Below are positions 16,350 to 25,363 of a stretch of 64,000 nucleotides of DNA, piece after piece (position 1 is the first letter of the stretch; each line of letters opens with the position of its first letter). Origin of the DNA: Polyangium jinanense (lineage in GTDB: Bacteria > Myxococcota > Polyangia > Polyangiales > Polyangiaceae). Under the pieces are notes generated by a model. That model was not told where the DNA came from. It saw nothing but the letters and a program-made list of their open reading frames with translations, and did no database searches. Location: contig NZ_JAGTJJ010000054.1 of assembly GCF_028435365.1 (NCBI RefSeq), forward strand, positions 1 through 64,000. Direction: 5' to 3'. The position numbers and the translations under genes were made by a program.

Positions 16350-16425
16350 GCGGGACTAGCTCAGTTGGTAGAGCATCAGCTTCCCAAGCTGAGGGTCGCG
16401 AGTTCGAGCCTCGTGTCCCGCTCCA
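16350..16425 (+). tRNA. tRNA-Gly (anticodon CCC)
   Basis: The cloverleaf folds fully. The acceptor GCGGGAC pairs with GTCCCGC, the D-arm is GCTC...GAGC, and the anticodon arm is TCAGC-TTCCCAA-GCTGA with CCC at the anticodon. The T-arm GCGAG-TTCGAGC-CTCGT has one G-T pair. The CCA end is encoded. No other tRNA lies nearby. No integrated element is seen at its 3' end. Confidence 0.96.
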
Positions 16426-16594
16426 AAGCAGAAGTCGCGGCGTTCCGGGAAAACGCTGCGCAAGCAGCGAAAGTGGCGGCTACGGCCGCCACGCTGCTTT
16501 TGTGCTCCTGAAGAGCTCGGGCGCGCCCGACGCGCGGAGCAGGGTTCGAGCATCCAAGCGTCTGTCCGCTGTCGCGGAGCGGGGGCGCGGGAGG

Positions 16595-18043
16595 ATGCAC
16601 CAGGGACAACGGGTGGCGTGGAACGCCACCTTGATGATCGCAAAGCAGGCCATCATGGCCGTCCTGAGCGTCATCTACGTCGGCTACCTGGCGCGTCGGC
16701 TGGGCGTGGCCGCGTGGGGGGAGCTGCAGGCGTCGCTGGCGATCACCTCGATGGCCGCCGTGATCGCGGGCCTCGGTGTGCGTGGTTATCTCGCGCGCGA
16801 GATCGCGGTGACGCCGGAGCTCGGGCCGAGCCACCTGGGATCGGCGCTCGTCGTGCGCGGCGCGATGGGCGCGACGACGCTGCTCTGCGCGGCGTTGTTC
16901 ACGGTCGCGACGCGCTCGGGCGAAGGCGCGACGCTCGTCGTGATCGCAGCCGCGTCCCAGCTCGCCACGATCCTCTACACGACGATGTGGCTGAGCTTCG
17001 AGGCGCACGAGCGCTTCCAGTACATCCTGTACGTCGAGCTCGGCGCGCGTCTCTTCGTGATCGCGCTGTCGGTCGCGCTCGTTGCGTCGGGGCTCGGCGT
17101 GCTCGCGGCGGCGGGCGCGCTCGCGCTCGGCAACGCGATCGAGCTTGCGCTCACGTATCACTTCCTGCGGACGCGGCTCTACCAGCCGCGGCTCGAAGTG
17201 GGCCTGCGCGAGCTCGTGGCCATCGCGAAGAAGAGCATCCCGCTCGGGCTCATCGGCGCGCTGCTCGGCGTGATCCGGCAAGCCGATCGCGTGATCCTGC
17301 GCTGGCTCGACGGCGAGGCGGCGGTCGGCGTGTTCAGCGCGGCGTGGGTGCTCGTGGAGCAGCTCGAGCTGATCTCCGATCTCGTGCTCGGCGCCGCGTT
17401 CGCAGCAGGCATGCGGCTCTACGCGCACGATCAGCCCGGCTTCGTAAAACTCTTCCGGACGGCGCTCGTGGTGGCGACGGCGCTCGGGCTGCCGCTCGCG
17501 GCGGGCGTGACCATCGTCGCGCCGGACGTGGTCGCGCTCGTGTACGAAGGACGCGACTTCGCAGGTGCGTCGCACGTGCTCCGGGTGCTCGCGTGGCACG
17601 TGCCGGCGACGTTCGCGTTCCAGGTGGCGGCGCTGCCGCTGGTCGCTTCGAAGCGCGAGAGGCAGCTCGGCGCGGTGCTCGCGCCGACGCTCGCGGCGAA
17701 CGTGGCGCTCGACATGTGGCTCGTGCCGCAGCACGGCGCGCTCGGGGCCGCGTTCGCGGCGCTCGTGGCCTCCGTGGGCATGCTCGTCGCGACGGGGATC
17801 CTCGCGCTGCGGTACATGCGCGAGGCGCCGATCGGGCGGCTCGGCGGGGCCACACTCGCGACGGTGCTCATGACGCTCGTCGCGTTCTTCGCGCTGAAGA
17901 CGGTGGGGCTCTGGGCCGCGGTGATCGCCGGCGCGATCACGCACGCGGCGCTGCTGCTCGCGCTGCGCGTGGTGACGATCGCGGAGGTCCGCGCGCTCGC
18001 GCGGCGCAAGCCGGAGAAGAGCCGCGAAGCCGCAGCGACGTGA
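16595..18043 (+). CDS. Polysaccharide flippase (Wzx/MATE-like) membrane protein
   Basis: The protein has 482 residues with about 12-14 hydrophobic helices. It starts GQRVAWNATLMIAKQAIMAV, the usual first helix of oligosaccharide flippases, and AADRVILRW-type sequence (QADRVILRWLDGEAAVGVFS) marks helix 7. This family moves lipid-linked sugar units across the inner membrane. GGGAGG touches the ATG, so the precise start is unsure. No glycosyltransferase gene flanks it. The basic tail (RRKPEKSREAAAT) is cytosolic. Confidence 0.85.
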   Translation: MHQGQRVAWNATLMIAKQAIMAVLSVIYVGYLARRLGVAAWGELQASLAITSMAAVIAGLGVRGYLAREIAVTPELGPSHLGSALVVRGAMGATTLLCAALFTVATRSGEGATLVVIAAASQLATILYTTMWLSFEAHERFQYILYVELGARLFVIALSVALVASGLGVLAAAGALALGNAIELALTYHFLRTRLYQPRLEVGLRELVAIAKKSIPLGLIGALLGVIRQADRVILRWLDGEAAVGVFSAAWVLVEQLELISDLVLGAAFAAGMRLYAHDQPGFVKLFRTALVVATALGLPLAAGVTIVAPDVVALVYEGRDFAGASHVLRVLAWHVPATFAFQVAALPLVASKRERQLGAVLAPTLAANVALDMWLVPQHGALGAAFAALVASVGMLVATGILALRYMREAPIGRLGGATLATVLMTLVAFFALKTVGLWAAVIAGAITHAALLLALRVVTIAEVRALARRKPEKSREAAAT

Positions 18044-18326
18044 GGCGCGGAGGCGCGGACGGACCTCGTTCGTTCGCGTGGAACCTGCGTGCTTCGCATG
18101 CGCGATGCACTCCGCGGACGGCACGTGCATCAGCACGAACATCGCGCGCCGTCCCGCTTCGCCATCGCACGTGGATCGCGCAAGCGAGCCAACGAATGCC
18201 GCTGGCGAGCGAGGGAGCTTGCGCCATGATGGTCTCGTGGCGGAGGGGGGTGAGTTCAAGGTGCGACCAAGGCGGAGGCGCGATCGCGGTCCGAGCCGAG
18301 CGCGCACGCTGGACAGGCGATCGCGC

Positions 18327-19775
18327 ATGGCGACGTCGACCTCGGCGAGGTGGCCCTTCCCCGCGCCTTCGCCTGGTTCGCGCGGGAGCTTGCCGGAGCG
18401 GCTGCCGATGGGCGCCGGGGGCTACGAGCTCGTCGAGCAGCTCGGGAGCGGCGGGATGGCGGAGGTGTTCCTCGCGCGACGTCGAGGGCGCTACGCCATC
18501 GAGCACACGGTGGTCGTGAAGCGGCTGCGCGACGAGTTCCGCGCCGCGACGTCGGTGGTGAAGATGTTCGCGTGGGAGGCGTGGATCTCGGCGCGCCTCT
18601 GTCACCCGAACATCGTGCGGTTCTACGACTTCGTGTCGTACCGCGGGCGTGATCACCTGGTGCTCGAGCACGTGCGTGGCCCTGACCTCGCGACGCTCGG
18701 ACGCGCGCTGCAGGCGAGTGGGCGATCGTTTCCGTTCCGCGCGGTGATCGAGGTCGGCGCCGCGGCCGCGCGCGCGCTCGCGCACGCCCATGCGCTCGAG
18801 GACGACGACGGCGTTCCGATCGGTCTCGTCCATCGCGACGTGAGCCCGCAGAACATCCTCGTGTCCGTCGACGGCGAGATCAAATTGATCGATTTCGGCG
18901 TGGCGAAGACGACGAGCGCGCACGTGCCGCGCGACACGGCGCCGGGGCTGGTGAAGGGGAAAATGGGGTACATCGCGCCGGAACATCTGCGCGGGCAGCC
19001 GCTCGACGCGCGCGGAGACGTGTACGCGCTCGGCGTGGTGCTCTTCGAGATGCTGACGGGGCGGCCGCTCTTCCGGCGCGGCGCGGACGTGGAGATGATC
19101 CGGCAGGCGCTCGACGCGGAGATCCCGCCGCTCGTGACGCTGCGATCGGACTGCCCGCCCGCGCTCGAAGCGGTGGTGCGGCGCGCGCTGGCGCAGGATC
19201 CGCGGGATCGGTTCGAGAGCGCGGCGGCGATGGAGCAGGCGCTCCGCGCCGTCGGTGCCGAGCTCTCGGTCGAGGGCGGGCCGGCGGCGCTCGCGGAGCT
19301 CGCGGAGCTCGCGCGCGAGGTGTACGAGGGCGAGCAAGCATGCGCGCCGGACACGTGGCCGGAGGCGAGGTCGTGGCGGCCGTCGACGTCGCCCGCGAGG
19401 TCGGCGCCGGTGGAGGATCCCGCCGCGGAGGACACGCGGCCCGAAGGGTTCCGCGCGCGTGCGCTCTTGCGCGAAGGCGGGGAGAACATCGCGGATGCGA
19501 GCGCGCCGTGCGGCGACGTGACGCGGCCCGAGGTGCCTCTGCCCATCGACGAGGCCGCAACGATCATCGCGGCGCCGCCACTGCTTCGGCACCGCTTCAC
19601 ATCGCCGCGTGTCGTGCCGATCGTGGTCGCGTTCGTGGTGGGTGTGCTCGTCGCCGCGGCCTCGCGTGGCAGCACGCTGCACGAGGGGAGCGGCCCGGCG
19701 CGCGATGCGGCTGCGGGATCGAGGTCGACGTCGCAGACCGATCCGGACGCGAAAGGTTCGTGCTCCAAAGAATGA
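18327..19775 (+). CDS. Membrane-anchored Ser/Thr protein kinase
   Basis: The protein has 482 residues. The kinase domain spans about 32-310, with glycine loop GSGGMAEVF (40-48), catalytic Lys65 (VVVKRL), HRDVSPQN (D171), LIDFG (D189) and GYIAPEHLRG in the activation segment. A disordered acidic linker follows, then one membrane helix at about 434-452 (VVPIVVAFVVGVLVAAA) and a short outer tail. All residues needed for activity are kept. The HRDVSPQN form is common in myxobacterial kinases. The 283 bp before it show no gene; an upstream open frame from 18078 has no coding character. Confidence 0.9.
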   Translation: MATSTSARWPFPAPSPGSRGSLPERLPMGAGGYELVEQLGSGGMAEVFLARRRGRYAIEHTVVVKRLRDEFRAATSVVKMFAWEAWISARLCHPNIVRFYDFVSYRGRDHLVLEHVRGPDLATLGRALQASGRSFPFRAVIEVGAAAARALAHAHALEDDDGVPIGLVHRDVSPQNILVSVDGEIKLIDFGVAKTTSAHVPRDTAPGLVKGKMGYIAPEHLRGQPLDARGDVYALGVVLFEMLTGRPLFRRGADVEMIRQALDAEIPPLVTLRSDCPPALEAVVRRALAQDPRDRFESAAAMEQALRAVGAELSVEGGPAALAELAELAREVYEGEQACAPDTWPEARSWRPSTSPARSAPVEDPAAEDTRPEGFRARALLREGGENIADASAPCGDVTRPEVPLPIDEAATIIAAPPLLRHRFTSPRVVPIVVAFVVGVLVAAASRGSTLHEGSGPARDAAAGSRSTSQTDPDAKGSCSKE

Positions 19776-19781
19776 ACGAAA

Positions 19782-19818
19782 CGCGCCCCGCGCGGGACTC
19801 CTCCCGCCGCGGGGCGCG
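19782..19818. terminator. Hairpin terminator between convergent genes
   Basis: Arms of 16-17 nt (CGCGCCCCGCGCGGGA and its near-complement with one bulge) enclose a 4-nt loop. It sits 7 bp after the kinase stop codon and before the end of the GlsB-like gene on the other strand. No T-run follows. Confidence 0.7.
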
Positions 19819-19850
19819 CCTCCGAGCCACGTACGATGCTGGACGCGGCT

Positions 19851-20108
19851 CTAGGCGGTGCGACGACTCGTGACGATGTTGTAGATCGCGAGGATCAGGA
19901 TCGCGCCGATGATCGACATGATGAAACCACCGGTCGATTGGTACGTCGGGTAGATCCCGAGCACGCGTCCGAGGAAGCCGCCGAGAAGCGCGCCGCCGAT
20001 GCCGAGCAGCACCGTGATGAGGAACCCTCCGGGCTCACGACCCGGCGTCAAGAGCTTCGCGATGACGCCAACGACGAGACCGAACAGAATCCAGAGCAGA
20101 ATCGACAT
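19851..20108 (-). CDS. GlsB/YeaQ/YmgE family stress-response membrane protein
   Basis: The protein has 85 residues with three hydrophobic helices. The family motif is clear: LFGLVVGVIAKLLTPG, then GGFLITVLLGIGGALLGG and the end FIMSIIGAILILAIYN. Members, formerly called transglycosylase-associated proteins, are induced by envelope and acid stress; their biochemical role is not settled. It stands alone, convergent with the kinase gene. Confidence 0.92.
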   Translation of the reverse strand: MSILLWILFGLVVGVIAKLLTPGREPGGFLITVLLGIGGALLGGFLGRVLGIYPTYQSTGGFIMSIIGAILILAIYNIVTSRRTA

Positions 20109-20255
20109 GCTCTCCTACCTCCCTCTCGCGCGGCACGCGCGGCGCACTCGTCGTGCCGCGCAGGCGGGGTTACGCCGCGAGGACGTCCGCCCGCATTCAT
20201 CCGATGCACCCTGCGTGCCGGGCAGAGCGTGCACGCCACCGGAGCAAGGCGAATC

Positions 20256-20705
20256 TCAGGTTTTTTCCGGATCACCCGCGATGTCCAAGGGCGTCTGATC
20301 GCAAGAGGGCGTGCCCTCGGCCCCGCACGCAGGCGCGTCGCCCGGGCTCGTGGGTCCGCCGTGCCCAGGGCCGTAGCCGTGCGAGGAGCCGTAGCCTTGA
20401 TCGATCTCCTCACCATGCGGGCGCGCGCGGCGCGAAGCGCGATGGCGCTTGGCATGCGCGCGCATCTGGATCTCGTGCGCGCCCGCGGGCAACGTGCCGG
20501 CGACGAGCTCGACGCCGCACGCGCATCGCGGCGCGGCCGTCGCGCCCTCCGCAGCCACGACGAGAAACACGCGGCTGCACGCGGGGCAACGGAACACGTG
20601 CCCCACCGTGGGGCTGGGCGGAGCCTCGACGAGGGCTCGAGGCGCAGTTCGTCCGGGGGCTTTGCCCTCCGGCGCCGGGTTCGATGGGCGTGTAGTGCTG
20701 GACAT
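20256..20705 (-). CDS. Zinc-ribbon protein of unknown function
   Basis: The protein has 149 residues. A CPAC...CAC pair (HVFRCPACSRVFLV, APRCACGVELVAG) forms a zinc-ribbon-like module at about 36-70. The rest is low-complexity and basic, with a Gly/His-rich stretch (GYGSSHGYGPGHGGP). No known partner is adjacent. The ATG at 20705 has a weak ribosome binding site. Confidence 0.6.
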   Translation of the reverse strand: MSSTTRPSNPAPEGKAPGRTAPRALVEAPPSPTVGHVFRCPACSRVFLVVAAEGATAAPRCACGVELVAGTLPAGAHEIQMRAHAKRHRASRRARPHGEEIDQGYGSSHGYGPGHGGPTSPGDAPACGAEGTPSCDQTPLDIAGDPEKT

Positions 20706-20799
20706 GAGGCCCGCAGGTTCAGCACGTCCGGTGCCACCCGTCCTCGTGCGTCCCGATCACGGCAACTCCGTCTGCGCGCGACGCGCGCGAGCGCCCTCG

Positions 20800-22251
20800 T
20801 CAACGCGCACGTGTGACACGCGCGGACGCAGCGAGGCGCGTCTCTTGTGCGCGCACGGGCACCCGCTCCTCGGTGACCTGTTCCAGCCGCGCGAGGAAGC
20901 CCGAGGCCCACGTTTCGACGGAGAGTTGGGAGACCCTGGCCTGCAGCGCGGCCATCCGCGCGATGTCGCTCGCCGTCTCCGGCGCGAGCGCCACGTCCTC
21001 GATCGCCGACGTGAGGCCCTCTTCGTCGTAGGGGTTGACGAGGTGCGCCTCGGTCAGCACGTCGGCCGCGCCCGCGGTCGTGCTCAGCAAGAGCCGGCCG
21101 TTCGGCCTCGGCCGCGTCGCGACGTACTCGAAGGCGACGAGGTTCATGCCGTCGCGCTTGGGCGTGACGATCGCGGCGTCGGCCGCGAGGTAATACGCGG
21201 CGAGCTCGGTCGAGTCGAAGGTCCGCGCGAAGAGGTGCACGGGCTTTCGGCGCGGTCCACCGAAGCGCCCCTGGATGCGTCCGACCGTGGCCTCGATCCG
21301 CTGCCGGAGCTCACGATACGCCGGCACCGTCTCGCGGCTCGGTACGCCGATCTGGACGAGCGTCACGCGCTCGCGAGCTTCAGCGTTCTGTTCGAGCAGC
21401 CGCTCGAAGGCCTCGAGCCGCTCGACGATGCCCTTCGCGTAGTCCATGCGATCGACCGAGAGGAGCACGCGGCCGCCGCCGAGATCGGCGGTGATGCGCG
21501 CGGCCTCCGCGGCCACGGTCTCGTCGCGTCCGAGCGAGGCCCAGCCGTCGACGTCGACGCCGATCGGCCAAGCCTCGATCCGCGTGTGGCGCGCGCCGCG
21601 CGGGACGACGATGCTCTCGCCGTCGTTCACGTACGCGATGCCGAGCTCGTCGAGCGCGTCGCGGAAGGCGCGCACGTACCGCGGGACGTGGAGGCCCACG
21701 AGATCCGCGCCGAGCACTCCCTCGATGAGCTCGGAGGCCCAAGGCAAGACCCGCAAGCTGTCGCTGGCGGGCCAGGGGATGTGCCAGAAGAAGCCGATCG
21801 TGAGGTCGGGCCTGCGCGCCCGGAGCAGGGCAGGGACGAGCGCGAGCTGGTAGTCGTGAACCCAGACGACGCCGCCCGGGAGTGCGTACTCGGCGGCAGC
21901 GTCCGCGGCCGCGCGGCACACCTCGAAGTAAGCGCGTGCTTGCTCGGCGCGGAAACGACACACCTCGCCGAAGCCGTGCGAAAGCGGCCAGAGCGCGCCG
22001 TTCGAGGCGCCCGCATACCAGGCCGAGCGGATCTCCGAGGGGAGGGCGAGGGCACGCACGCGAAAAGGGAGCTCGCTCGTGTCGCAAGCCTCCCGGTCCG
22101 CGCCCGTCGCGATCCAGGTGCCGCGCGACCTGCGCATGAGCGGCAAAAGCGCGGAGATGAGGCCGCCCGGCGCGCGAACGATGCCGCTTCCCGTACGCAC
22201 GAACGGCGCGCGCGCGCTCACGATGACCAGGCGGGGGGAGCGGGTTTTCAT
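20800..22251 (-). CDS. otsA: Alpha,alpha-trehalose-phosphate synthase (GT20)
   Basis: The protein has 483 residues, close to E. coli OtsA. It joins UDP-glucose (or another NDP-glucose) and glucose-6-phosphate to give trehalose-6-phosphate. Family blocks are all seen: [69 protein letters not shown] and the donor-site [18 protein letters not shown] 22251 is preferred; the frame extends to 22503 without conserved sequence. No otsB phosphatase is in the window. Trehalose is an osmoprotectant and spore sugar in myxobacteria. Confidence 0.93.
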   Translation of the reverse strand: MKTRSPRLVIVSARAPFVRTGSGIVRAPGGLISALLPLMRRSRGTWIATGADREACDTSELPFRVRALALPSEIRSAWYAGASNGALWPLSHGFGEVCRFRAEQARAYFEVCRAAADAAAEYALPGGVVWVHDYQLALVPALLRARRPDLTIGFFWHIPWPASDSLRVLPWASELIEGVLGADLVGLHVPRYVRAFRDALDELGIAYVNDGESIVVPRGARHTRIEAWPIGVDVDGWASLGRDETVAAEAARITADLGGGRVLLSVDRMDYAKGIVERLEAFERLLEQNAEARERVTLVQIGVPSRETVPAYRELRQRIEATVGRIQGRFGGPRRKPVHLFARTFDSTELAAYYLAADAAIVTPKRDGMNLVAFEYVATRPRPNGRLLLSTTAGAADVLTEAHLVNPYDEEGLTSAIEDVALAPETASDIARMAALQARVSQLSVETWASGFLARLEQVTEERVPVRAQETRLAASARVTRAR

Positions 22252-22354
22252 GGGTTCCGCCCATGCGAAAGCAATGCCGTTGCGGGCGGTCTCGCGGATT
22301 TGCTCGATGCGCCTGCTCGTGTGGTAGGTTCGGAGATCGAGGAGATACCGTCCC

Positions 22355-23392
22355 GTGGCCCTCCATCGTCTCGCTCCGCTCGCCGCCGCCGCCACCGTCG
22401 CGCTCGCGCTCCTTTCGCCCACGCCTGCGTCATCGCAGACGGCCGAGGAGAAGGCAGCCGCGCGCTCCCTGGCGCAGCAAGGCGCCGAAGCCCTCCAAAA
22501 CAAGAACTACGCAGAGGCGATCGATCTCCTCGGCCGCGCCGAGGCAATCATCCACGCGCCAACGCATCTCTTGCTGATCGGGCGCGGGCAGGTCGGTCTC
22601 GGCAAGCTGGTTGCCGCCCGCGAGTCGTTCCTCAAGATCATCCGCGAGGAGCTGCCCGCAAACGCGCCCGCCGCATTCAAGCGAGCCCAGGAAGACGCAA
22701 AGGCCGAGCTTTCCGCGATCGAACCACGCATCGGCTCGCTGCGCATCGTGCTGACAGGCCCAGGCGCAGCCGATCCCTCGAAGGTGACGGTCAAACTCGA
22801 CGAGCAGGGCGTCACGTCCGCGCTCATCGGTGTGCACCGCCCGATCGATCCGGGCAAACACGTGGTCACCGCAACCGCGGCAGGGCGCAATCCCGTCACG
22901 CAGGAAGTCTCGCTCGGCGACGGCGAGAAGAAGGAAGTGTCGCTCGAAGTGGAGGCGCCCACGGCAGGCGCAGCAGCCCCGGACGGGGGCGGACAAACCG
23001 GCGGGGCCGACGGGCCGACGCCCCCGGACAAGCCGCAGGGCAAGAGCCCACTGAAGTACATCGGCATCGCCGGCATGGGCCTCGGCGGCGCAGGGATCAT
23101 CGCCGGGACGATCCTCACGGTGATGTTCGTGAACAAGTCGAAGGAAGCCGACGACGCGTTCACCGCCTGCCCGAAGCCGTGCCCCACGGACAAACAAGCG
23201 CAGATCACCGCGCTCGACGAGGCAGCAGCCTCACGCGGGACGGGCGCGGTCGTGGGCTTCGCGGCAGGCGCAGCACTGGCCGGCGCGGGCGTCGCGTTGT
23301 TCCTGATCGGAAGCAAGCAGGACAAACCAGCAGGCGCGATGGTCATGCCGTACGTCGCGCCGAACGGCGCCGGGCTCGTCGGCCGGTTTTAA
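22355..23392 (+). CDS. Secreted or envelope TPR/PEGA-type protein with C-terminal membrane helices
   Basis: The protein has 345 residues from GTG 22355, with GAGGAG upstream. A signal peptide (APLAAAATVALALLSPTPASS) is followed by a TPR-like part at about 30-125 (ARSLAQQGAEALQNKNYAEA), a PEGA-like beta module (VTVKLDEQGVTSALIG, IDPGKHVVTATAAGRNPV), a Pro/Gly linker and two hydrophobic helices near 230-255 and 300-320, separated by a short CPKPCP segment. Such proteins are frequent in myxobacterial envelopes. It diverges from otsA over about 100 bp. Confidence 0.75.
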   Translation: MALHRLAPLAAAATVALALLSPTPASSQTAEEKAAARSLAQQGAEALQNKNYAEAIDLLGRAEAIIHAPTHLLLIGRGQVGLGKLVAARESFLKIIREELPANAPAAFKRAQEDAKAELSAIEPRIGSLRIVLTGPGAADPSKVTVKLDEQGVTSALIGVHRPIDPGKHVVTATAAGRNPVTQEVSLGDGEKKEVSLEVEAPTAGAAAPDGGGQTGGADGPTPPDKPQGKSPLKYIGIAGMGLGGAGIIAGTILTVMFVNKSKEADDAFTACPKPCPTDKQAQITALDEAAASRGTGAVVGFAAGAALAGAGVALFLIGSKQDKPAGAMVMPYVAPNGAGLVGRF

Positions 23393-23395
23393 TTG

Positions 23396-23690
23396 CAGCG
23401 TAGCGCCGGGGTTTCACCCCGGACCCGACCAGGGGTTGTCCACCCCTGGACCCGGACCAGCGCAAGCGCTGGACCCGGGGTCGATGAACTGCGCATCGCG
23501 CAGTTCATCGAACAGGCCGAGGCAAAGCCGGCGACGTGCTTCGTGGTCTTGCCACGGGCCCGTCGGAAAAACTGCGCATCGCGCAGTTTTTCCGCCCTCG
23601 GTCCAGGCCGTGCCTGGTCCGGGGTGCAGGGGGCGGACAGCCCCCTGCTGGGGTGCGGGGCAACGCCCCGCTCCGCGCATCGCTACGCGG
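23396..23690. repeat. Modular palindrome array (copy 4)
   Basis: It fills the gap between the TPR/PEGA gene and the convergent kinase gene. Modules are GCCGGGGtttcaCCCCGG, CCAGGGG/CCCCTGG, CCAGCGCaaGCGCTGG, the 31-bp palindrome at 23481-23511, CGGAAAAACTGCGC/GCGCAGTTTTTCCG, CCAGGC/GCCTGG, GCAGGGGGC/GCCCCCTGC and GGGGC/GCCCC. No gene is seen. Confidence 0.9.
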
Positions 23691-25181
23691 CTAGTAGCCG
23701 AAGTCGCCGCCCGTCGTCCCGCCCTTGTTCGTCTTGTTTGTCGACGTCGCGGAGGGCTTGGGGAGTGGACCGCCGAGCTTCGTCGATGCCGTGCCGAGCG
23801 GCGCGGTCGAGACTGTCGGGGTCGGCGCTGCGCTCGTGGTGGGCTCGGTCGGCTTCGTGTCCTGCGACGGGGGATTGACGACTTCTGCGGCGCTCGGCGT
23901 CGGCGCCGTGTTCGGCGTGGCGGCGGTCGTCGGGACGGGCGGGGCGACGCTCGTGGTTGGGATTGAGCCGCCGGCCGGCGCTGGATCTTTTTTGCCGAGC
24001 ATCAGGTAGCCGGCGACGCCGAGGCCTGAGAGCAGAACGAGCCCGACGAGCCCGCCCACGATCGCGTTCGCGCGCGACGGCTTCGGTGCGGCGGCGCCTG
24101 AGGTGTGGCCCCACGCGTTCGCTGTGCCCTGCGATCCGTCGAGTGACGTGCCGGTTTGTCCCGTCATGCCCATGCCGGGCACGCCGGGCGGCGGCGTCGC
24201 CATTCCGACGCCCGGGATCACGCCGGGCAGCGGCGTCGCCGTCAGCGGCCCCGGTGCCATGAGCACTCCGGGCGGCTGCGTCGGCAGACGCGCGCCGGGG
24301 ACGATGCTCGGATTGCCCCCACGCGCGGCTTGCCAGGCGAGAAGCGCCTCCTTGAACTCGGCGCAGGACTGGAAGCGGTGCACCTGCTCGCGGGCCATCG
24401 CGCGCTGGATGATCAGGGAGAACTCGGGATCGAGATCTGGGACGAACTGCTGTGGCGGAGGCGGGAGCTCGAGCGCGATCTTGAAGAGCAGCTCGTTGAA
24501 CGTCTCGGCGCGGAAGGGGACTTGACCGGTCGTCGCCTGGTAGAGCACGACGCCGAGCGCGTAGATGTCGCTGCGCGCGTCGACGACGTTCATGCCGCGC
24601 GCTTGCTCGGGGGACATGTAGTACGGCGTGCCCACGACCGAGCCGGCCCGCGTCACGTTCATCTCCTCGCCGCCGATCTGCGAGAACTTCGAGACGCCGA
24701 AGTCGAGGATCTTGATGAAGTCGGCGCGGCCCGCCTTGTTTGGCAGGATGAAGATGTTGTCGGGCTTCAGATCGCGATGGATGATCCCCGCGGCGTGCGC
24801 GGCGCCGAGCGCGTCGAGGACCTGCGACATGAGCGGGATGCTTTGCGCCGGCGGGAGGCGCCCCGAGCGCTTGATCCGCGCGCTCAAGGTCTCGCCGTCG
24901 AGGTACTCCATGACCATGTAGCGCGACTGGTCGGGGAGAACGCCGAGATCGAGCACCTCGCAGATGTGCTCCGAGCCGATCCTTCCTGCGGCCTGGGCCT
25001 CGCGTTCGAAGCGCGCGACGGTCTCGCCCGAGCCGGAGACGCTCGCGTGCAGGACCTTGATGGCGACGCGGCGCTTGATCCGCGTGTTTTCGCCCTCGAA
25101 GACCGCGCCCATCCCTCCCGTGCCGAGGAGCCGGACGATGCGGTACTTTTCGTCGATGACTTGGCCGGGGGTGAGGGTCAT
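23691..25181 (-). CDS. Membrane-anchored Ser/Thr protein kinase
   Basis: The protein has 496 residues. The kinase domain spans about 12-275: glycine loop LGTGGMGAVFEG (19-30), Lys42 (VAIKVL), HRDLKPDN (D137), ILDFG (D160), GTPYYMSPEQ and SDIYALGVVL. A Pro/Gly/Met-rich linker (GVPGMGMTGQ, PPPGVPG) leads to one membrane helix at about 385-408 and a long Pro/Thr/Ser outer tail. It is a PknB-type kinase without PASTA repeats. The ATG at 25181 directly precedes the domain; an upstream frame to 25235 is not needed. It diverges from the Hsp70-like gene over 182 bp. Confidence 0.92.
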   Translation of the reverse strand: MTLTPGQVIDEKYRIVRLLGTGGMGAVFEGENTRIKRRVAIKVLHASVSGSGETVARFEREAQAAGRIGSEHICEVLDLGVLPDQSRYMVMEYLDGETLSARIKRSGRLPPAQSIPLMSQVLDALGAAHAAGIIHRDLKPDNIFILPNKAGRADFIKILDFGVSKFSQIGGEEMNVTRAGSVVGTPYYMSPEQARGMNVVDARSDIYALGVVLYQATTGQVPFRAETFNELLFKIALELPPPPQQFVPDLDPEFSLIIQRAMAREQVHRFQSCAEFKEALLAWQAARGGNPSIVPGARLPTQPPGVLMAPGPLTATPLPGVIPGVGMATPPPGVPGMGMTGQTGTSLDGSQGTANAWGHTSGAAAPKPSRANAIVGGLVGLVLLSGLGVAGYLMLGKKDPAPAGGSIPTTSVAPPVPTTAATPNTAPTPSAAEVVNPPSQDTKPTEPTTSAAPTPTVSTAPLGTASTKLGGPLPKPSATSTNKTNKGGTTGGDFGY

Positions 25182-25363
25182 CGGATCGTCGCTCGCGAGA
25201 AGCGGAAGGAATCCAACACGTCTCGAGCTTACCACGGGTGCCGGGCGCGAGCCCAGGAGGCGGGTGGGGGAAAAGGCGGGGGCGCCGGCAGGACGTGGGG
25301 GTCACGGATGCCCCACAGGGCCTTTGCCGACCGGAAGCGTGTTCGTGTTAAGGTCGCCCCCGT

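Noticed and set aside
16350..16425. tRNA as the attachment site of an integrated island
   Set aside because: No integrase and no direct repeat of the tRNA 3' end were found in the flanks.
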